Source of the DNA: Bacillota bacterium
GTDB lineage: Bacteria > Bacillota > Clostridia > Peptostreptococcales > Acidaminobacteraceae
DNA length: 58,014 nucleotides
Direction: 5' to 3'
NCBI GenBank assembly: GCA_030529225.1
Contig: JAUMXH010000003.1
Coordinates: 66,891 to 124,904 of the forward strand
The position numbers and the translations under genes were made by a program. Below are positions 44,963-52,930 of this stretch, piece by piece. How positions within the stretch are numbered: the first letter of the stretch is position 1; the number at the start of each line of letters is the position of its first letter. The notes below the pieces were generated by a model, which saw only the letters and a list, made by a program, of their open reading frames with translations, ran no database searches and was not told where the DNA came from.

Positions 44963-45547
44963 ATGCGCAATCACTTTGATATGGAACGGGCGCAGAAGGA
45001 CATGAAGGAACATCTGTCCGAGAAGCGATACAAACATTCTTATGCGGTGGCGGAGACCGCGAGAAAGCTGGCGGAACTCCACGGGGAGGATCCGGACAGG
45101 GCCTACATCGCAGGCCTCTTTCACGACTTTGCCAAGTACCTGAAACAGGAGGAATCCGCGGCCTACCTGCGCGAGATGCAGGTGGAGGATGCGTTTTTGC
45201 TCGGGGATGCCAACCTGGCGCACGGCGAGATTGCGGCTTACATCCTTGCCAAGGACTACGGCCTGGACGATGCGGGCATCCTTTCGGCGATTGCAAAGCA
45301 CACCTTCGGAGATGTGAAGATGAGCAGGCTCGACAAGATTGTCTACCTCGCCGACGCGATCGAACCGAATCGGCACTACGAAGAGGTCGAAAAGCTCAGA
45401 AAGATTGCCAGGAGGGACCTGAACGAAGCCTGTTTTGAATATTTGAAGAACAACTTCAAACACTTGTTGAGTGAAAACAAGAGAATATACACAAAGTCTG
45501 TTGAAATGTATAACAGGATACTGGAAGGGGGAACAGATGGATTTTAA
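44963..45547 (+). CDS. yqeK: YqeK HD-domain Ap4A hydrolase
   Basis: A 194-residue HD-domain protein. The first histidine lies in KHSYAVAETA, the HD dyad in LFHDFAK and later ligands in HGEIAAYI and the ADAIEPNR segment, all intact. YqeK proteins split diadenosine tetraphosphate symmetrically, removing a stress alarmone. It overlaps rsfS by 11 bases. Confidence 0.9.
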   Translation: MRNHFDMERAQKDMKEHLSEKRYKHSYAVAETARKLAELHGEDPDRAYIAGLFHDFAKYLKQEESAAYLREMQVEDAFLLGDANLAHGEIAAYILAKDYGLDDAGILSAIAKHTFGDVKMSRLDKIVYLADAIEPNRHYEEVEKLRKIARRDLNEACFEYLKNNFKHLLSENKRIYTKSVEMYNRILEGGTDGF

Positions 45548-45875
45548 GGATAAATTGATCGAATGTGCAAAGATGCTCGAGGACAGAAAGGCGCTCGATA
45601 CCGTTATTTTGGAGCTCAAGGGCCTGAGCAGCATTTCCGATTACTTTATGATCAGTAGCGGAACCAACAGCAGGCATGCCGCTTCCCTGGCGGACTACGC
45701 CGAAGACTTTTTCGCCGAACAGGGCATACACGCCCACCACAAGGAAGGTTTGCAGGGTTCGGACTGGATTGTGCTCGATTACATGGACTTTATGATCCAC
45801 GTGTTTAACGAAGAAAAGCGGGAGTATTACAATTTAGACAAGGTTTGGCAGGCGGCCAAGAAGATTTACGGATAG
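45537..45875 (+). CDS. rsfS: ribosome silencing factor RsfS
   Basis: A 112-residue protein of the RsfS/YbeB/Iojap family, which binds uL14 and blocks subunit joining when nutrients are short. SSISDYFMISSGTNSRH and the LQGSDWIVLDYMDFMIHVF segment are typical. The start is the ATG at 45537 after GGAAGGGGG, within the end of yqeK. Confidence 0.93.
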   Translation: MDFKDKLIECAKMLEDRKALDTVILELKGLSSISDYFMISSGTNSRHAASLADYAEDFFAEQGIHAHHKEGLQGSDWIVLDYMDFMIHVFNEEKREYYNLDKVWQAAKKIYG

Positions 45876-45886
45876 AGGGAGAGGGA

Positions 45887-46132
45887 ATGGACACGGAACC
45901 GAGTAGTCGTATCGTTTCAGGGGAGGAAGAACTGCTGAACGCAATTCGAAAACATCCCTATTTTAAAAATCCTTGTAAATATCCGATCAGAATTATCAGC
46001 ATTATGAAGTATCTGAAAAAGAAAGGATTTGACGTTAAGGAGAAAGACATCGACTTGAAGGTTGATGAATTGATATCTCAGCTTCCCGATGTGACGAAGG
46101 TCGACTTCGGCCTGTATAAAATCGTCCGCTAG
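45887..46132 (+). CDS. small protein, possible winged helix
   Basis: An 81-residue protein that I do not recognise. After a polar start it shows a helix (EEELLNAIRKH), another (RIISIMKYLKKKGFDV), a third (DIDLKVDELISQL) and a short strand pair (VTKVDFGLYKIV), the order expected of a small winged helix. It may bind DNA or a protein partner; this is inference from pattern only. It sits 11 bases after rsfS and 21 before the PilZ gene, with GAGGGAGAGGGA as ribosome binding site. Confidence 0.6.
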   Translation: MDTEPSSRIVSGEEELLNAIRKHPYFKNPCKYPIRIISIMKYLKKKGFDVKEKDIDLKVDELISQLPDVTKVDFGLYKIVR

Positions 46133-46153
46133 AATCTGCGAGGAGAAGGAATC

Positions 46154-47188
46154 ATGGACCTAAATTTTAATGTTGGCGATGCCATCGAACTGACGATAGA
46201 AGAGAAAAGATATAAGACCGTTGTCGAGAAACAGATAGACAAGGAAGTTTTGATGATCTATTCCCCGATATCCAAGGGGCAGGTATTGGCGGTGCGCGAA
46301 GGGCAGTACCTCGACGTCGCCTTTTCGGCATTGGAGCAGGACCAGGACAAGTACGACGTGTATTCCTACCGGGCCTTAGTGGTCGGTCGCGAGATCGTCG
46401 GGAACGTTCCCATGCTGACGCTGCAGGCGATCAGCGCCCCGAAAAAAGTGCAGCGGAGGGACTTCTTCCGCCTGAACATCTCCAGGACCCTGCTGATTGA
46501 GAACGTCAAGAACGAGAGCACCATCGAGGTGGTGACCCAGGACATCAGCGCGGGCGGCATGCAGGCGATTTCTCCGAAGAAGCTGATCAAGGACGAGGAA
46601 TACCTGGTCTATATGAACATCTTTGAGGACTTTCCGATCGTCCTGAGCGCGAAGGTGCTTTCGTCCGAACTGGCGGACATGGAGTACAATCGCTATGTCA
46701 ATCGCTTCTACTTCACCAATATGGATAAAAAGTTGCAGGCCGATATGGTAAAACAGATCAACAACCTGCAGATTATAGAAATCAGAAAGCGCAAGCTCAC
46801 CTCGCCGATGTACGCGGACGAGCTCAATTCCTTCCTGGACGAAGAGTTGCTGGAGCGCTACAGCCTGAACAACAAGGTGGACAGGCAGATCCGCTATCTG
46901 AGCTTTTTTAACATCCTGATCGCCCTGACCATGATCGTAGTTCTGGTGATGGCGATGCCGAATACCGAGTGGGCGCCCCTCTTCGGAACCCGACCGAAGC
47001 GGAACTGGAATATGTCCTTCTTGAAACTCGACATTTTTATTTCGACCCTTCTCTTTCTTTCTTCGAGTTTCGGCCTCATCTTTGACAGGATGCATTACAC
47101 CAATCGCAGACCGGCCAACATGTTCTTTGTGATCATGTTGCTGTTCTCGCTGTTCTTCCTGCTCGGCCTGGTAATTTTCAGCATATAA
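46154..47188 (+). CDS. PilZ-domain c-di-GMP receptor with C-terminal membrane helices
   Basis: A 344-residue protein. The N-terminal half of a YcgR-like pair (about 1-95) is followed by a PilZ domain with both binding motifs intact: RDFFR (R102, R106) and DISAGG (130-135). Three membrane helices end the protein (about 245-268, 290-312, 320-343). Binding of c-di-GMP is expected from these motifs. YcgR/YpfA relatives are usually soluble flagellar brakes; no flagellar gene is in this window and the membrane tail is unusual. It lies in the same run as the GGDEF protein. A clear AGGAGAAGG site precedes the ATG. Confidence 0.85.
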   Translation: MDLNFNVGDAIELTIEEKRYKTVVEKQIDKEVLMIYSPISKGQVLAVREGQYLDVAFSALEQDQDKYDVYSYRALVVGREIVGNVPMLTLQAISAPKKVQRRDFFRLNISRTLLIENVKNESTIEVVTQDISAGGMQAISPKKLIKDEEYLVYMNIFEDFPIVLSAKVLSSELADMEYNRYVNRFYFTNMDKKLQADMVKQINNLQIIEIRKRKLTSPMYADELNSFLDEELLERYSLNNKVDRQIRYLSFFNILIALTMIVVLVMAMPNTEWAPLFGTRPKRNWNMSFLKLDIFISTLLFLSSSFGLIFDRMHYTNRRPANMFFVIMLLFSLFFLLGLVIFSI

Positions 47189-47230
47189 GCGGAAGCGAGG
47201 CCTCGCATCCCGCAGCTAAAGGAGACTGTT

Positions 47231-47884
47231 TTGAACAATAGAAGAGTAGAAGACCTGATGGATTGGAAGGCCTTTCTGATTCCTTACTCAAAGGCGGTGG
47301 AGGAACTGAAGGTCAAGCTGAGGGCCATTCGCAAAGAGTACAATGACCTCGGCGAGTATTCTCCGATCGAGTTTGTGACCGGCAGGGTCAAGAAGGTTTC
47401 TTCGATCATTGATAAATGTAACAACAAAGGGATTCCTCTCGAATACGCAGGGGAATTTATTGACGACATCGCCGGCGTTAGGGTCATGTGTCAGTTTACC
47501 GACGACATCTACAAGGTCGTGGAGCTGATCCGAAGTCGGGAGGACATCGACCTGAAGGTCGCCTACGAGAGGGACTACGTCAAGTACGGCAAAAAGTCCG
47601 GCTACAAGAGCTACCATGTGATTGTCCGGCACACGGTCCAGACCATTTTCGGGCCGAAGAATGTGCTCGCGGAGATTCAGATCCGAACCCTCGCGATGAA
47701 CTTTTGGGCGACCATTGAACACTCGATCAACTACAAGTACGAAAACAACGTGCCGGAGAACTTGAGAGAGCGACTCAGGAAGGCTGCGGTCGCGGCCTAC
47801 GCCTTGGACAGCGAGATGCGGACCATCCGTGACGAGGTCATCGGGGCCCACCTGGCGAGCAAGGATGATTTTATATTTATGTAA
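47231..47884 (+). CDS. small (p)ppGpp synthetase (RelQ/YjbM type)
   Basis: A 217-residue RelA/SpoT-type synthetase without hydrolase or regulatory domains. GRVKKVSSII, DIAGVRVMC, YVKYGKKSGYKSYH and EIQIRTLAMNFWATIEH are the synthetase motifs, with the catalytic glutamate in the last. It transfers pyrophosphate from ATP to GDP or GTP. TTG start after AAAGGAGA. RelQ-type enzymes are often allosterically driven by pppGpp. Confidence 0.92.
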   Translation: MNNRRVEDLMDWKAFLIPYSKAVEELKVKLRAIRKEYNDLGEYSPIEFVTGRVKKVSSIIDKCNNKGIPLEYAGEFIDDIAGVRVMCQFTDDIYKVVELIRSREDIDLKVAYERDYVKYGKKSGYKSYHVIVRHTVQTIFGPKNVLAEIQIRTLAMNFWATIEHSINYKYENNVPENLRERLRKAAVAAYALDSEMRTIRDEVIGAHLASKDDFIFM

Positions 47885-47898
47885 GAAGGAGACAGACT

Positions 47899-48582
47899 TT
47901 GTCCGTATATATCATAGGTGACTTGCACCTGTCTTTCAGTGTGGATAAACCGATGCATGTGTTCGGGGAACATTGGAGGAATCACCCCGAAAAAATCAAA
48001 GAGGACTGGCTTTCCAAGGTGCGGGAGGAGGACAGCGTCATCCTGGCCGGCGATACCTCATGGGGCATGCGCTTCGACGAGGCGGATGCCGACATGGAGT
48101 GGATTGCCAAGCTCCCGGGCAGGAAGATTCTGCTGAAGGGCAACCACGACTACTGGTGGGCGAGCCTGAGCAAGATGCGAAAGCGCTATCCGTATTTTGA
48201 ATTTCTATACAACAATTCGATTGAAATCGAGGGGGTCTACTATGTGGGGACCAGGGGCTGGGCCTACTCGGACGCCGACGCGCCGGATTCCGACGATCTC
48301 AGAATTTTCAATCGGGAGGTGCAGCGGCTCAAAAACTCGATTGCGAGCGCGCCGGAGGGAGCCAAAAAAATCTGTATCCTGCACTATCCTCCCTTCAATA
48401 TGAACAGCAGGAAGACCGAGATGAATCGGGTGATCGAGGAAGCGGGCATAGACCTGGTCTACTTCGGTCACATCCACGACAACTTTGATCGCATCAGGCG
48501 CGGCCTGATCGACGGGGTCATGTATCACATGATTTCGGCGGACTTTGTCGATTTCAAACTGCAGCGAATTGACACAAACTAG
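47899..48582 (+). CDS. calcineurin-like metallophosphoesterase
   Basis: A 227-residue phosphoesterase with all metal motifs: GDLHLS, GDTSWG, GNHDYWW, the HYPPF histidine and GHIH. This is the YkoQ-like/uncharacterised bacterial group, whose substrate is not established. Neighbouring alarmone and c-di-GMP genes make a nucleotide substrate attractive but this is speculation. TTG start, 14 bases after the synthetase gene, with AGAAGGAGAC upstream. Confidence 0.85.
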   Translation: MSVYIIGDLHLSFSVDKPMHVFGEHWRNHPEKIKEDWLSKVREEDSVILAGDTSWGMRFDEADADMEWIAKLPGRKILLKGNHDYWWASLSKMRKRYPYFEFLYNNSIEIEGVYYVGTRGWAYSDADAPDSDDLRIFNREVQRLKNSIASAPEGAKKICILHYPPFNMNSRKTEMNRVIEEAGIDLVYFGHIHDNFDRIRRGLIDGVMYHMISADFVDFKLQRIDTN

Positions 48583-48603
48583 AGACGGATAAGAGGAACG
48601 GGA

Positions 48604-49122
48604 TTGGCTAAGATTGACTTCGAATCATTTGAACAAAAAAGGCTCGCCCTGATTTTGGACCTGGAGTCGGGGGGGCTCGACAAGAGCGCGTTTTTAGAGC
48701 GCTCTTTTGCGCTCTTTGAGGGGAACCTGTATAGCGAACCGGACCTGATTCGGAGCGTCGAAGAGGGCGTCTTCTACTACTTTTACTTCAATACCATGGC
48801 CAAGAGCTATATGAGAAAGAGTAAGGCGGAGGACGGGGCCCGCAAGGCCTATATTTCCAATGAGTATTACAGGATCAAAGAGGAGATTTTATACAAGCTG
48901 CTCCCCCTCTTTGCGGACGAGGAGCTCTCGGCCTACTTTGTAAAGACCGATTCTGTCAAGCTCAGAAACAACTTGGTCGAGATTCTGGTAAAGAACAGAG
49001 AAAAGTTGATTTTTCATACTTTAAACCCCAAGACCGTATCCCTCTTGCGCAGGCGCAGGCTCCTGGAAGAGGGGGTGCGCGCGTCCGGCATCGAAAGCTA
49101 TATCAACAAAAAATACTATTAA
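48604..49122 (+). CDS. conserved-looking protein of unknown function
   Basis: A 172-residue, mostly helical, highly charged cytosolic protein that I do not recognise. It has no signal peptide, membrane helix or metal motif. Aromatic-rich stretches (EGVFYYFYFNTMAKSYM) and a basic LLRRRRLLEEG segment stand out. TTG start after AAGAGGAACGGGA. It is the last gene of the run from thyX, and its stop codon abuts a strong terminator. Confidence 0.7.
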   Translation: MAKIDFESFEQKRLALILDLESGGLDKSAFLERSFALFEGNLYSEPDLIRSVEEGVFYYFYFNTMAKSYMRKSKAEDGARKAYISNEYYRIKEEILYKLLPLFADEELSAYFVKTDSVKLRNNLVEILVKNREKLIFHTLNPKTVSLLRRRRLLEEGVRASGIESYINKKYY

Positions 49123-49158
49123 AAAAGTCCGCGCTGTGCACGCGGACTTTGTTTTTTA
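49121..49158. terminator. bidirectional terminator
   Basis: AAAGTCCGCG (49124-49133) pairs with CGCGGACTTT (49141-49150) around CTGTGCA, with A- and T-runs outside. It ends the thyX run and the convergent serine operon. Confidence 0.9.
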
Positions 49159-49185
49159 TAGGAACATGACTTCCCTTGCCGGCCC

Positions 49186-50433
49186 TTACTTGAGTAGGTG
49201 GGTGAAGAGGCCCGAGCGAAGCTTCGGCTCGAACCAGGTCGACTTCGGCGGCATCACGTTTCCGCTGTCCGCGATTGCGAGCAAGTCATCCATCGTGGTC
49301 GGGTACATGCTGAAGGCGACCGCAAATCCGCCGTCCACCTTCTCCTCGAGCTCCTTCAGCCCGCGGATTCCGCCGATGAAGTCGATTCGTTCGTCGGTTC
49401 TCGGGTCTTGGATGCCGAGCACCCTGTCGAGCAGGTTCTTTTGCAAAATCGATACGTCCAGCCTGTCCACCGGATCCTCGGCATCATAGATGCCGTCCTT
49501 TGCGCTGAGCTTGTACCAAGTCTTGTCCAGGTACATGCCGAAGGTCTTCGCCTGTGACGGCTTGAACGGCTCGTCTCCACTCTGTTTCTCTACATGAAAG
49601 CGCTCTTCCACAAGGGTCAGGAAGGCTTCTTTTGTGTGGCCGTTTAGGTCCTTTACGACCCTGTTGTAGTCCATGATAAAGAGGTCCTCGTCCGGGAAGA
49701 TGACCGACATAAAGAAGTTGAATTCCTCTTCTCCGCTGTAGTCCTTGTGCTCCTCCCTGCGCTTCAAGCCGACCTTGACCGAAGAGGCCGACCTGTGGTG
49801 GCCGTCGGCGATGTAGAGGTAGTCGATCTTCGCGAATTCTTCCTCAATCTGACGGTTGACCTCGTCGCAGGAAATCTCCCATACAATGTGGGTGATCTCA
49901 TCCTCGGTGGTAAAATTATAGACCGGCTTGTGAAACTTGATCCACTCGTTCACCAAGCGGTTGATTTTGTCATTCTTGCGGTAGGTCAAAAAGATTGGAG
50001 CGGTGTTCGCGTCACAATAGTCAAAGTTGTTGATCCTGTCCTGCTCCTTCACCGGTCTGGTGAACTCGTGCTTCTTGATGACATCGTTCATATAGTCATC
50101 GATCGAGGTCACCGCCACGATTCCGGTCTGCACCCTGCCGAACATCAGCTGTCTGTAAATGTAGAACTGTGCCTTCTCGTCCTGCTTGATCACGCCGTCG
50201 GCCTGAAACTTGTCCAGGTTCTTTCTCGCGGTTTGGTAGACCTTCTCATCGTAGGCATCGAGGCTGTCCTCCAGGTCGATTTCCGAGCGCACCACGTGCA
50301 AAAACGAGTGCGGGTTGCCGCTCGCCATCTGCTTGGCTTCCTCGCGATTCATGACATCGTAGGGCAGGCAGGCAACTTTTTCTACCAGGTCCTCCCTCGG
50401 TCTGAGTGCTTTAAACGGTCTTACTACTGCCAT
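49186..50433 (-). CDS. DUF1015 family protein
   Basis: A 415-residue protein of the DUF1015 family. The start (RPFKALRPREDLVEKVACLPYDV), the HEFTRPVKEQDRINNFD segment and YIADGHHRSASS are typical. The family often sits beside serine genes, as here, where it follows the aminotransferase and phosphoglycerate dehydrogenase genes. ADP-dependent serine kinase activity has been reported for members of this broad group, but I cannot confirm it for this protein. GGAGAAC-type ribosome binding site upstream. Confidence 0.85.
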   Translation of the reverse strand: MAVVRPFKALRPREDLVEKVACLPYDVMNREEAKQMASGNPHSFLHVVRSEIDLEDSLDAYDEKVYQTARKNLDKFQADGVIKQDEKAQFYIYRQLMFGRVQTGIVAVTSIDDYMNDVIKKHEFTRPVKEQDRINNFDYCDANTAPIFLTYRKNDKINRLVNEWIKFHKPVYNFTTEDEITHIVWEISCDEVNRQIEEEFAKIDYLYIADGHHRSASSVKVGLKRREEHKDYSGEEEFNFFMSVIFPDEDLFIMDYNRVVKDLNGHTKEAFLTLVEERFHVEKQSGDEPFKPSQAKTFGMYLDKTWYKLSAKDGIYDAEDPVDRLDVSILQKNLLDRVLGIQDPRTDERIDFIGGIRGLKELEEKVDGGFAVAFSMYPTTMDDLLAIADSGNVMPPKSTWFEPKLRSGLFTHLLK

Positions 50434-50471
50434 AGTGTTCTCCTTTGTTACACAAGCGTAAGAGCGGGCTC

Positions 50472-51380
50472 TTACTTGAAAAATTCGTTGATGACTGCGA
50501 CGGTCTCGGTGCCGATGCGCTCCTGTGCTTCGTCGGTCGAGGCGCCGATGTGCGGGCTGAGAGAAATCTTTTCGTGCTTGCAGACCGCCTCGCTCTTGGT
50601 CGGCTCGTCTTTAAATACATCCAGGGCCGCGCCCGCGATTTGACCCGCATCCAGGGCTCTTACCAGGGCTTCCTCATCTACCACCCCGCCTCTCGCGCAG
50701 TTGATTAAGTAGGCCGAGTTCTTCATCAGTTCAAATTCCCTGTCTGTGAAGAGGGCGCCCTTTTCCTTGTCAAACGGCACGTGAAGGGAAACGTAGTCGG
50801 AGCTCTTCAAAATCTCCTCAAAGCTCATAAAGGTGCATCCCGGCTCGTTCACATCCTGATTTCTTTGGTTGCAGTAGTTGACGGTCATGCCCAGGGCCAT
50901 CGCCTTTTTCGCAAGGGATTTGGCGATTCTGCCGAAGCCGACCAAGCCCAGCACCTTGCCGCTGATCTCGGTGCCCGAGTAGTCCTTCTTGTTCCACTCC
51001 ATGTTCTTCATTGTCACATTGGCCTTGTGCAGGTGTCTGGCGAGGGTGAACATGTGCGCCAAGCTGAGTTCCGCGACGGAATCCGAGCTCGAATTCGGGG
51101 TGTTTCTGACCTCTATGCCCTGCTCCTTGGCATATGCGTGGTCTATATTGTCGATGCCGACGCCGGCTCGGATGATCAGTTTTAGAGTGCCGCCCTTTAC
51201 CTTGTCAATCAAATCGGTACGAATCTTGGTCTTTGAGCGGATGATGACCGCGTCCACCTCGTTCAATCGTTTTACGAGTTCCTCGCCCTCATAAAAAGTC
51301 GTGTCTACGCTATGGCCGGCCGCTTCGAGCGTCTTTACCGCTTCCTTGTCCATGCCGTCGTTCGCTAATATCTTTAACAT
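50472..51380 (-). CDS. serA: D-3-phosphoglycerate dehydrogenase, short type
   Basis: A 302-residue D-2-hydroxyacid dehydrogenase. The Rossmann motif GLVGFGRIAKSLAKKA, the substrate arginine region (NCARGGVVDE), and the catalytic SPHIGAST histidine are all seen. It lacks the ACT regulatory domain. Together with the upstream aminotransferase it would give the first two steps of serine synthesis. A related hydroxyacid could be the substrate, but context favours 3-phosphoglycerate. Confidence 0.87.
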   Translation of the reverse strand: MLKILANDGMDKEAVKTLEAAGHSVDTTFYEGEELVKRLNEVDAVIIRSKTKIRTDLIDKVKGGTLKLIIRAGVGIDNIDHAYAKEQGIEVRNTPNSSSDSVAELSLAHMFTLARHLHKANVTMKNMEWNKKDYSGTEISGKVLGLVGFGRIAKSLAKKAMALGMTVNYCNQRNQDVNEPGCTFMSFEEILKSSDYVSLHVPFDKEKGALFTDREFELMKNSAYLINCARGGVVDEEALVRALDAGQIAGAALDVFKDEPTKSEAVCKHEKISLSPHIGASTDEAQERIGTETVAVINEFFK

Positions 51381-51472
51381 CGCTCCTCCTAATACAAAAA
51401 TGTCCGTGTGTTGCCGCCCGTCCGTCCCTGCCTCACGCGCGGGGCCGAGGCGAGGGGAGGCGAAGCTGCGCC

Positions 51473-52546
51473 TTAGTTCAAGTTCCAGATCGCTTCGATC
51501 GTGCTCAAAAGCTCCTGTAGGGTTTCCGGCTTGGTGTCCGCCATGTGGGCGATACGGAAGGTCTTCTCCTTCAAGTCGCCGTAGCCGTTCGAAATCATAA
51601 AGCCTTTTTCCGCGAGCGCCTTGTTCAGGTCGGCCACGCTGTACTCTCTTGTATTTTTAATGGTTGTGAGCGTGTTAGACAGGTAGTTTTCGTCCGCGTA
51701 GAGGGCAAAGTACTTCTTCGCAAAGTCTCTGGTCGTCTTGGCCATCTCCAAGTGTCTTGCAAAGCGGTTTTCCATTCCTTCCACATTCAGGATGTAGTCG
51801 AGCTGGTAGTCAAGGGCGAACATGTGCGGGATGGCAGGGGTTGACGGATACTGGTAGTTCTTTCTGGCCTTCTCCACCACGCTGACCAAGTCCAAATACA
51901 GACCCCTGTTCTTCACGGTCTTTGCTCTCTCATAAGCCCTGTCGCTGACCGATGCCACAGAGAGACCCGCCGGAAGACCCAGGCACTTTTGGGTTGAAGT
52001 AATCAACATGTCGATGCCCCACTCGTCCGCAGGAATCTTCACGCCGCCGAGAGACGAGACCGCGTCCACGCAGAAGAAGACATCAGGGTATTTCGCGACC
52101 ACCTTTGCAATCTCCGCAACCGGGTTCATGATGCCCACAGAAGTTTCGTTGTGCGTCACGGTCACCAAGTCGTACTTGCCTGTTGCCAAAGCCTCTTCGA
52201 CCATTTCAGGAGTGGTCGCCTTGCCGGGCTCGGACTTGAACTTGTCGGCAGGCACGCCGTTGGCTTCGGCCATGTCGAACCATCTGTCTCCGAAGGCGCC
52301 GACTGAGAATACGGCGGCTCTCTTGGTAGTCAGGCATCGAATCGCCATCTCCATGATGCCGCTGCCCGAGCTGGTGCTCAGGATGATGTCGTTTTCGGTA
52401 AACATCAGTTTTTGCAAGTTTTTGCTGATGCTCTCCTGAAGCGCGGTCGCTTCCTTGCTTCTATGTCCGATCTGAGGGGTCGCCATCTTTGCGAGCACAT
52501 CTTCTCTCACATCCACCGGGCCCGGAATAAATAACCTTTTGTGCAT
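51473..52546 (-). CDS. class V aminotransferase (serine-pyruvate/phosphoserine type)
   Basis: A 357-residue PLP enzyme of the alanine-glyoxylate/serine-pyruvate aminotransferase group. The start (FIPGPVDVREDVL), the SSGSGIMEMAI cofactor loop, D in FCVDAVSSLGG and the PLP lysine in STQKCLGLPAG are visible. Next to serA it probably acts as phosphoserine aminotransferase, a role taken by this family in several Clostridia; serine-glyoxylate transfer is the alternative. The ATG at 52546 follows GGAGGTAAC; a start four codons earlier would erase that site. Confidence 0.87.
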   Translation of the reverse strand: MHKRLFIPGPVDVREDVLAKMATPQIGHRSKEATALQESISKNLQKLMFTENDIILSTSSGSGIMEMAIRCLTTKRAAVFSVGAFGDRWFDMAEANGVPADKFKSEPGKATTPEMVEEALATGKYDLVTVTHNETSVGIMNPVAEIAKVVAKYPDVFFCVDAVSSLGGVKIPADEWGIDMLITSTQKCLGLPAGLSVASVSDRAYERAKTVKNRGLYLDLVSVVEKARKNYQYPSTPAIPHMFALDYQLDYILNVEGMENRFARHLEMAKTTRDFAKKYFALYADENYLSNTLTTIKNTREYSVADLNKALAEKGFMISNGYGDLKEKTFRIAHMADTKPETLQELLSTIEAIWNLN

Positions 52547-52585
52547 TGTTACCTCCAAATATCCATAAAATTCTACTCATTTAAT

Positions 52586-52594
52586 ATTGTATCA
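52586..52594 (-). promoter_or_regulatory. extended -10 promoter of the serine operon
   Basis: TGATACAAT on the minus strand (hexamer TACAAT at 52591-52586). The -35 region is poor. It would start RNA near 52579, 33 bases before the gene. A second, upstream TTGTAT-17-TACTAT pair is also possible. Confidence 0.4.
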
Positions 52595-52704
52595 AATTCG
52601 TATTCATAGTATCATTTTATCCCGCTTTATACAATAAAATTTTTTGATGTAAAGGCAGGAAAAAGCACGAAATTCGGGGGCTAAAATAAATAAAAAACTG
52701 TCAC

Positions 52705-52733
52705 TTGCAAAAGGCTTTTTTCATGTGTATAAT
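52705..52733 (+). promoter_or_regulatory. promoter of the thiamine salvage operon
   Basis: TTGCAA (52705-52710), 17 bases, TATAAT (52728-52733). RNA starts near 52740, exactly at the edge of the riboswitch. Confidence 0.75.
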
Positions 52734-52734
52734 A

Positions 52735-52830
52735 CTTTCTCATAGGGGAGCTGATGAATTGGCTGAGAGGAAAGCAAGAGTTTCGACCCATAGAACCTGA
52801 TACGGGTAATGCTGTCGTAGGGAAAATAGT
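52735..52830 (+). ncRNA. TPP riboswitch (THI element)
   Basis: The conserved core is nearly perfect: GGCTGAGAGGAAAGC with the CTGAGA pyrimidine-binding bulge, then ACCCATAGAACCTGAT, CGGGTAATGC and GTAGGGAA. It binds thiamine pyrophosphate and switches the downstream salvage genes off when TPP is plentiful. Confidence 0.95.
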
Positions 52831-52843
52831 ATCTTTATTTATT

Positions 52844-52921
52844 CTATCATTGATTCTTATTTTTATTCTTGTTTCAAAACGCCGATTTGTTGTGCTCACA
52901 GAGGGATTTTTACCATGATAG
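52844..52921 (+). promoter_or_regulatory. possible ribosome-binding-site sequestering helix
   Basis: CTATCAT (52844-52850) is complementary to ATGATAG (52915-52921), extended by two G-U pairs into the GG of the tenA AGGAG site. No T-run terminator is evident between riboswitch and tenA, so control may be translational. Confidence 0.45.
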
Positions 52922-52930
52922 GAGAGCGGA

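Noticed and set aside
52681..52899. Minus-strand frame of 72 codons upstream of tenA
   Set aside because: It lies entirely within the TPP riboswitch and its promoter, which explain the sequence.
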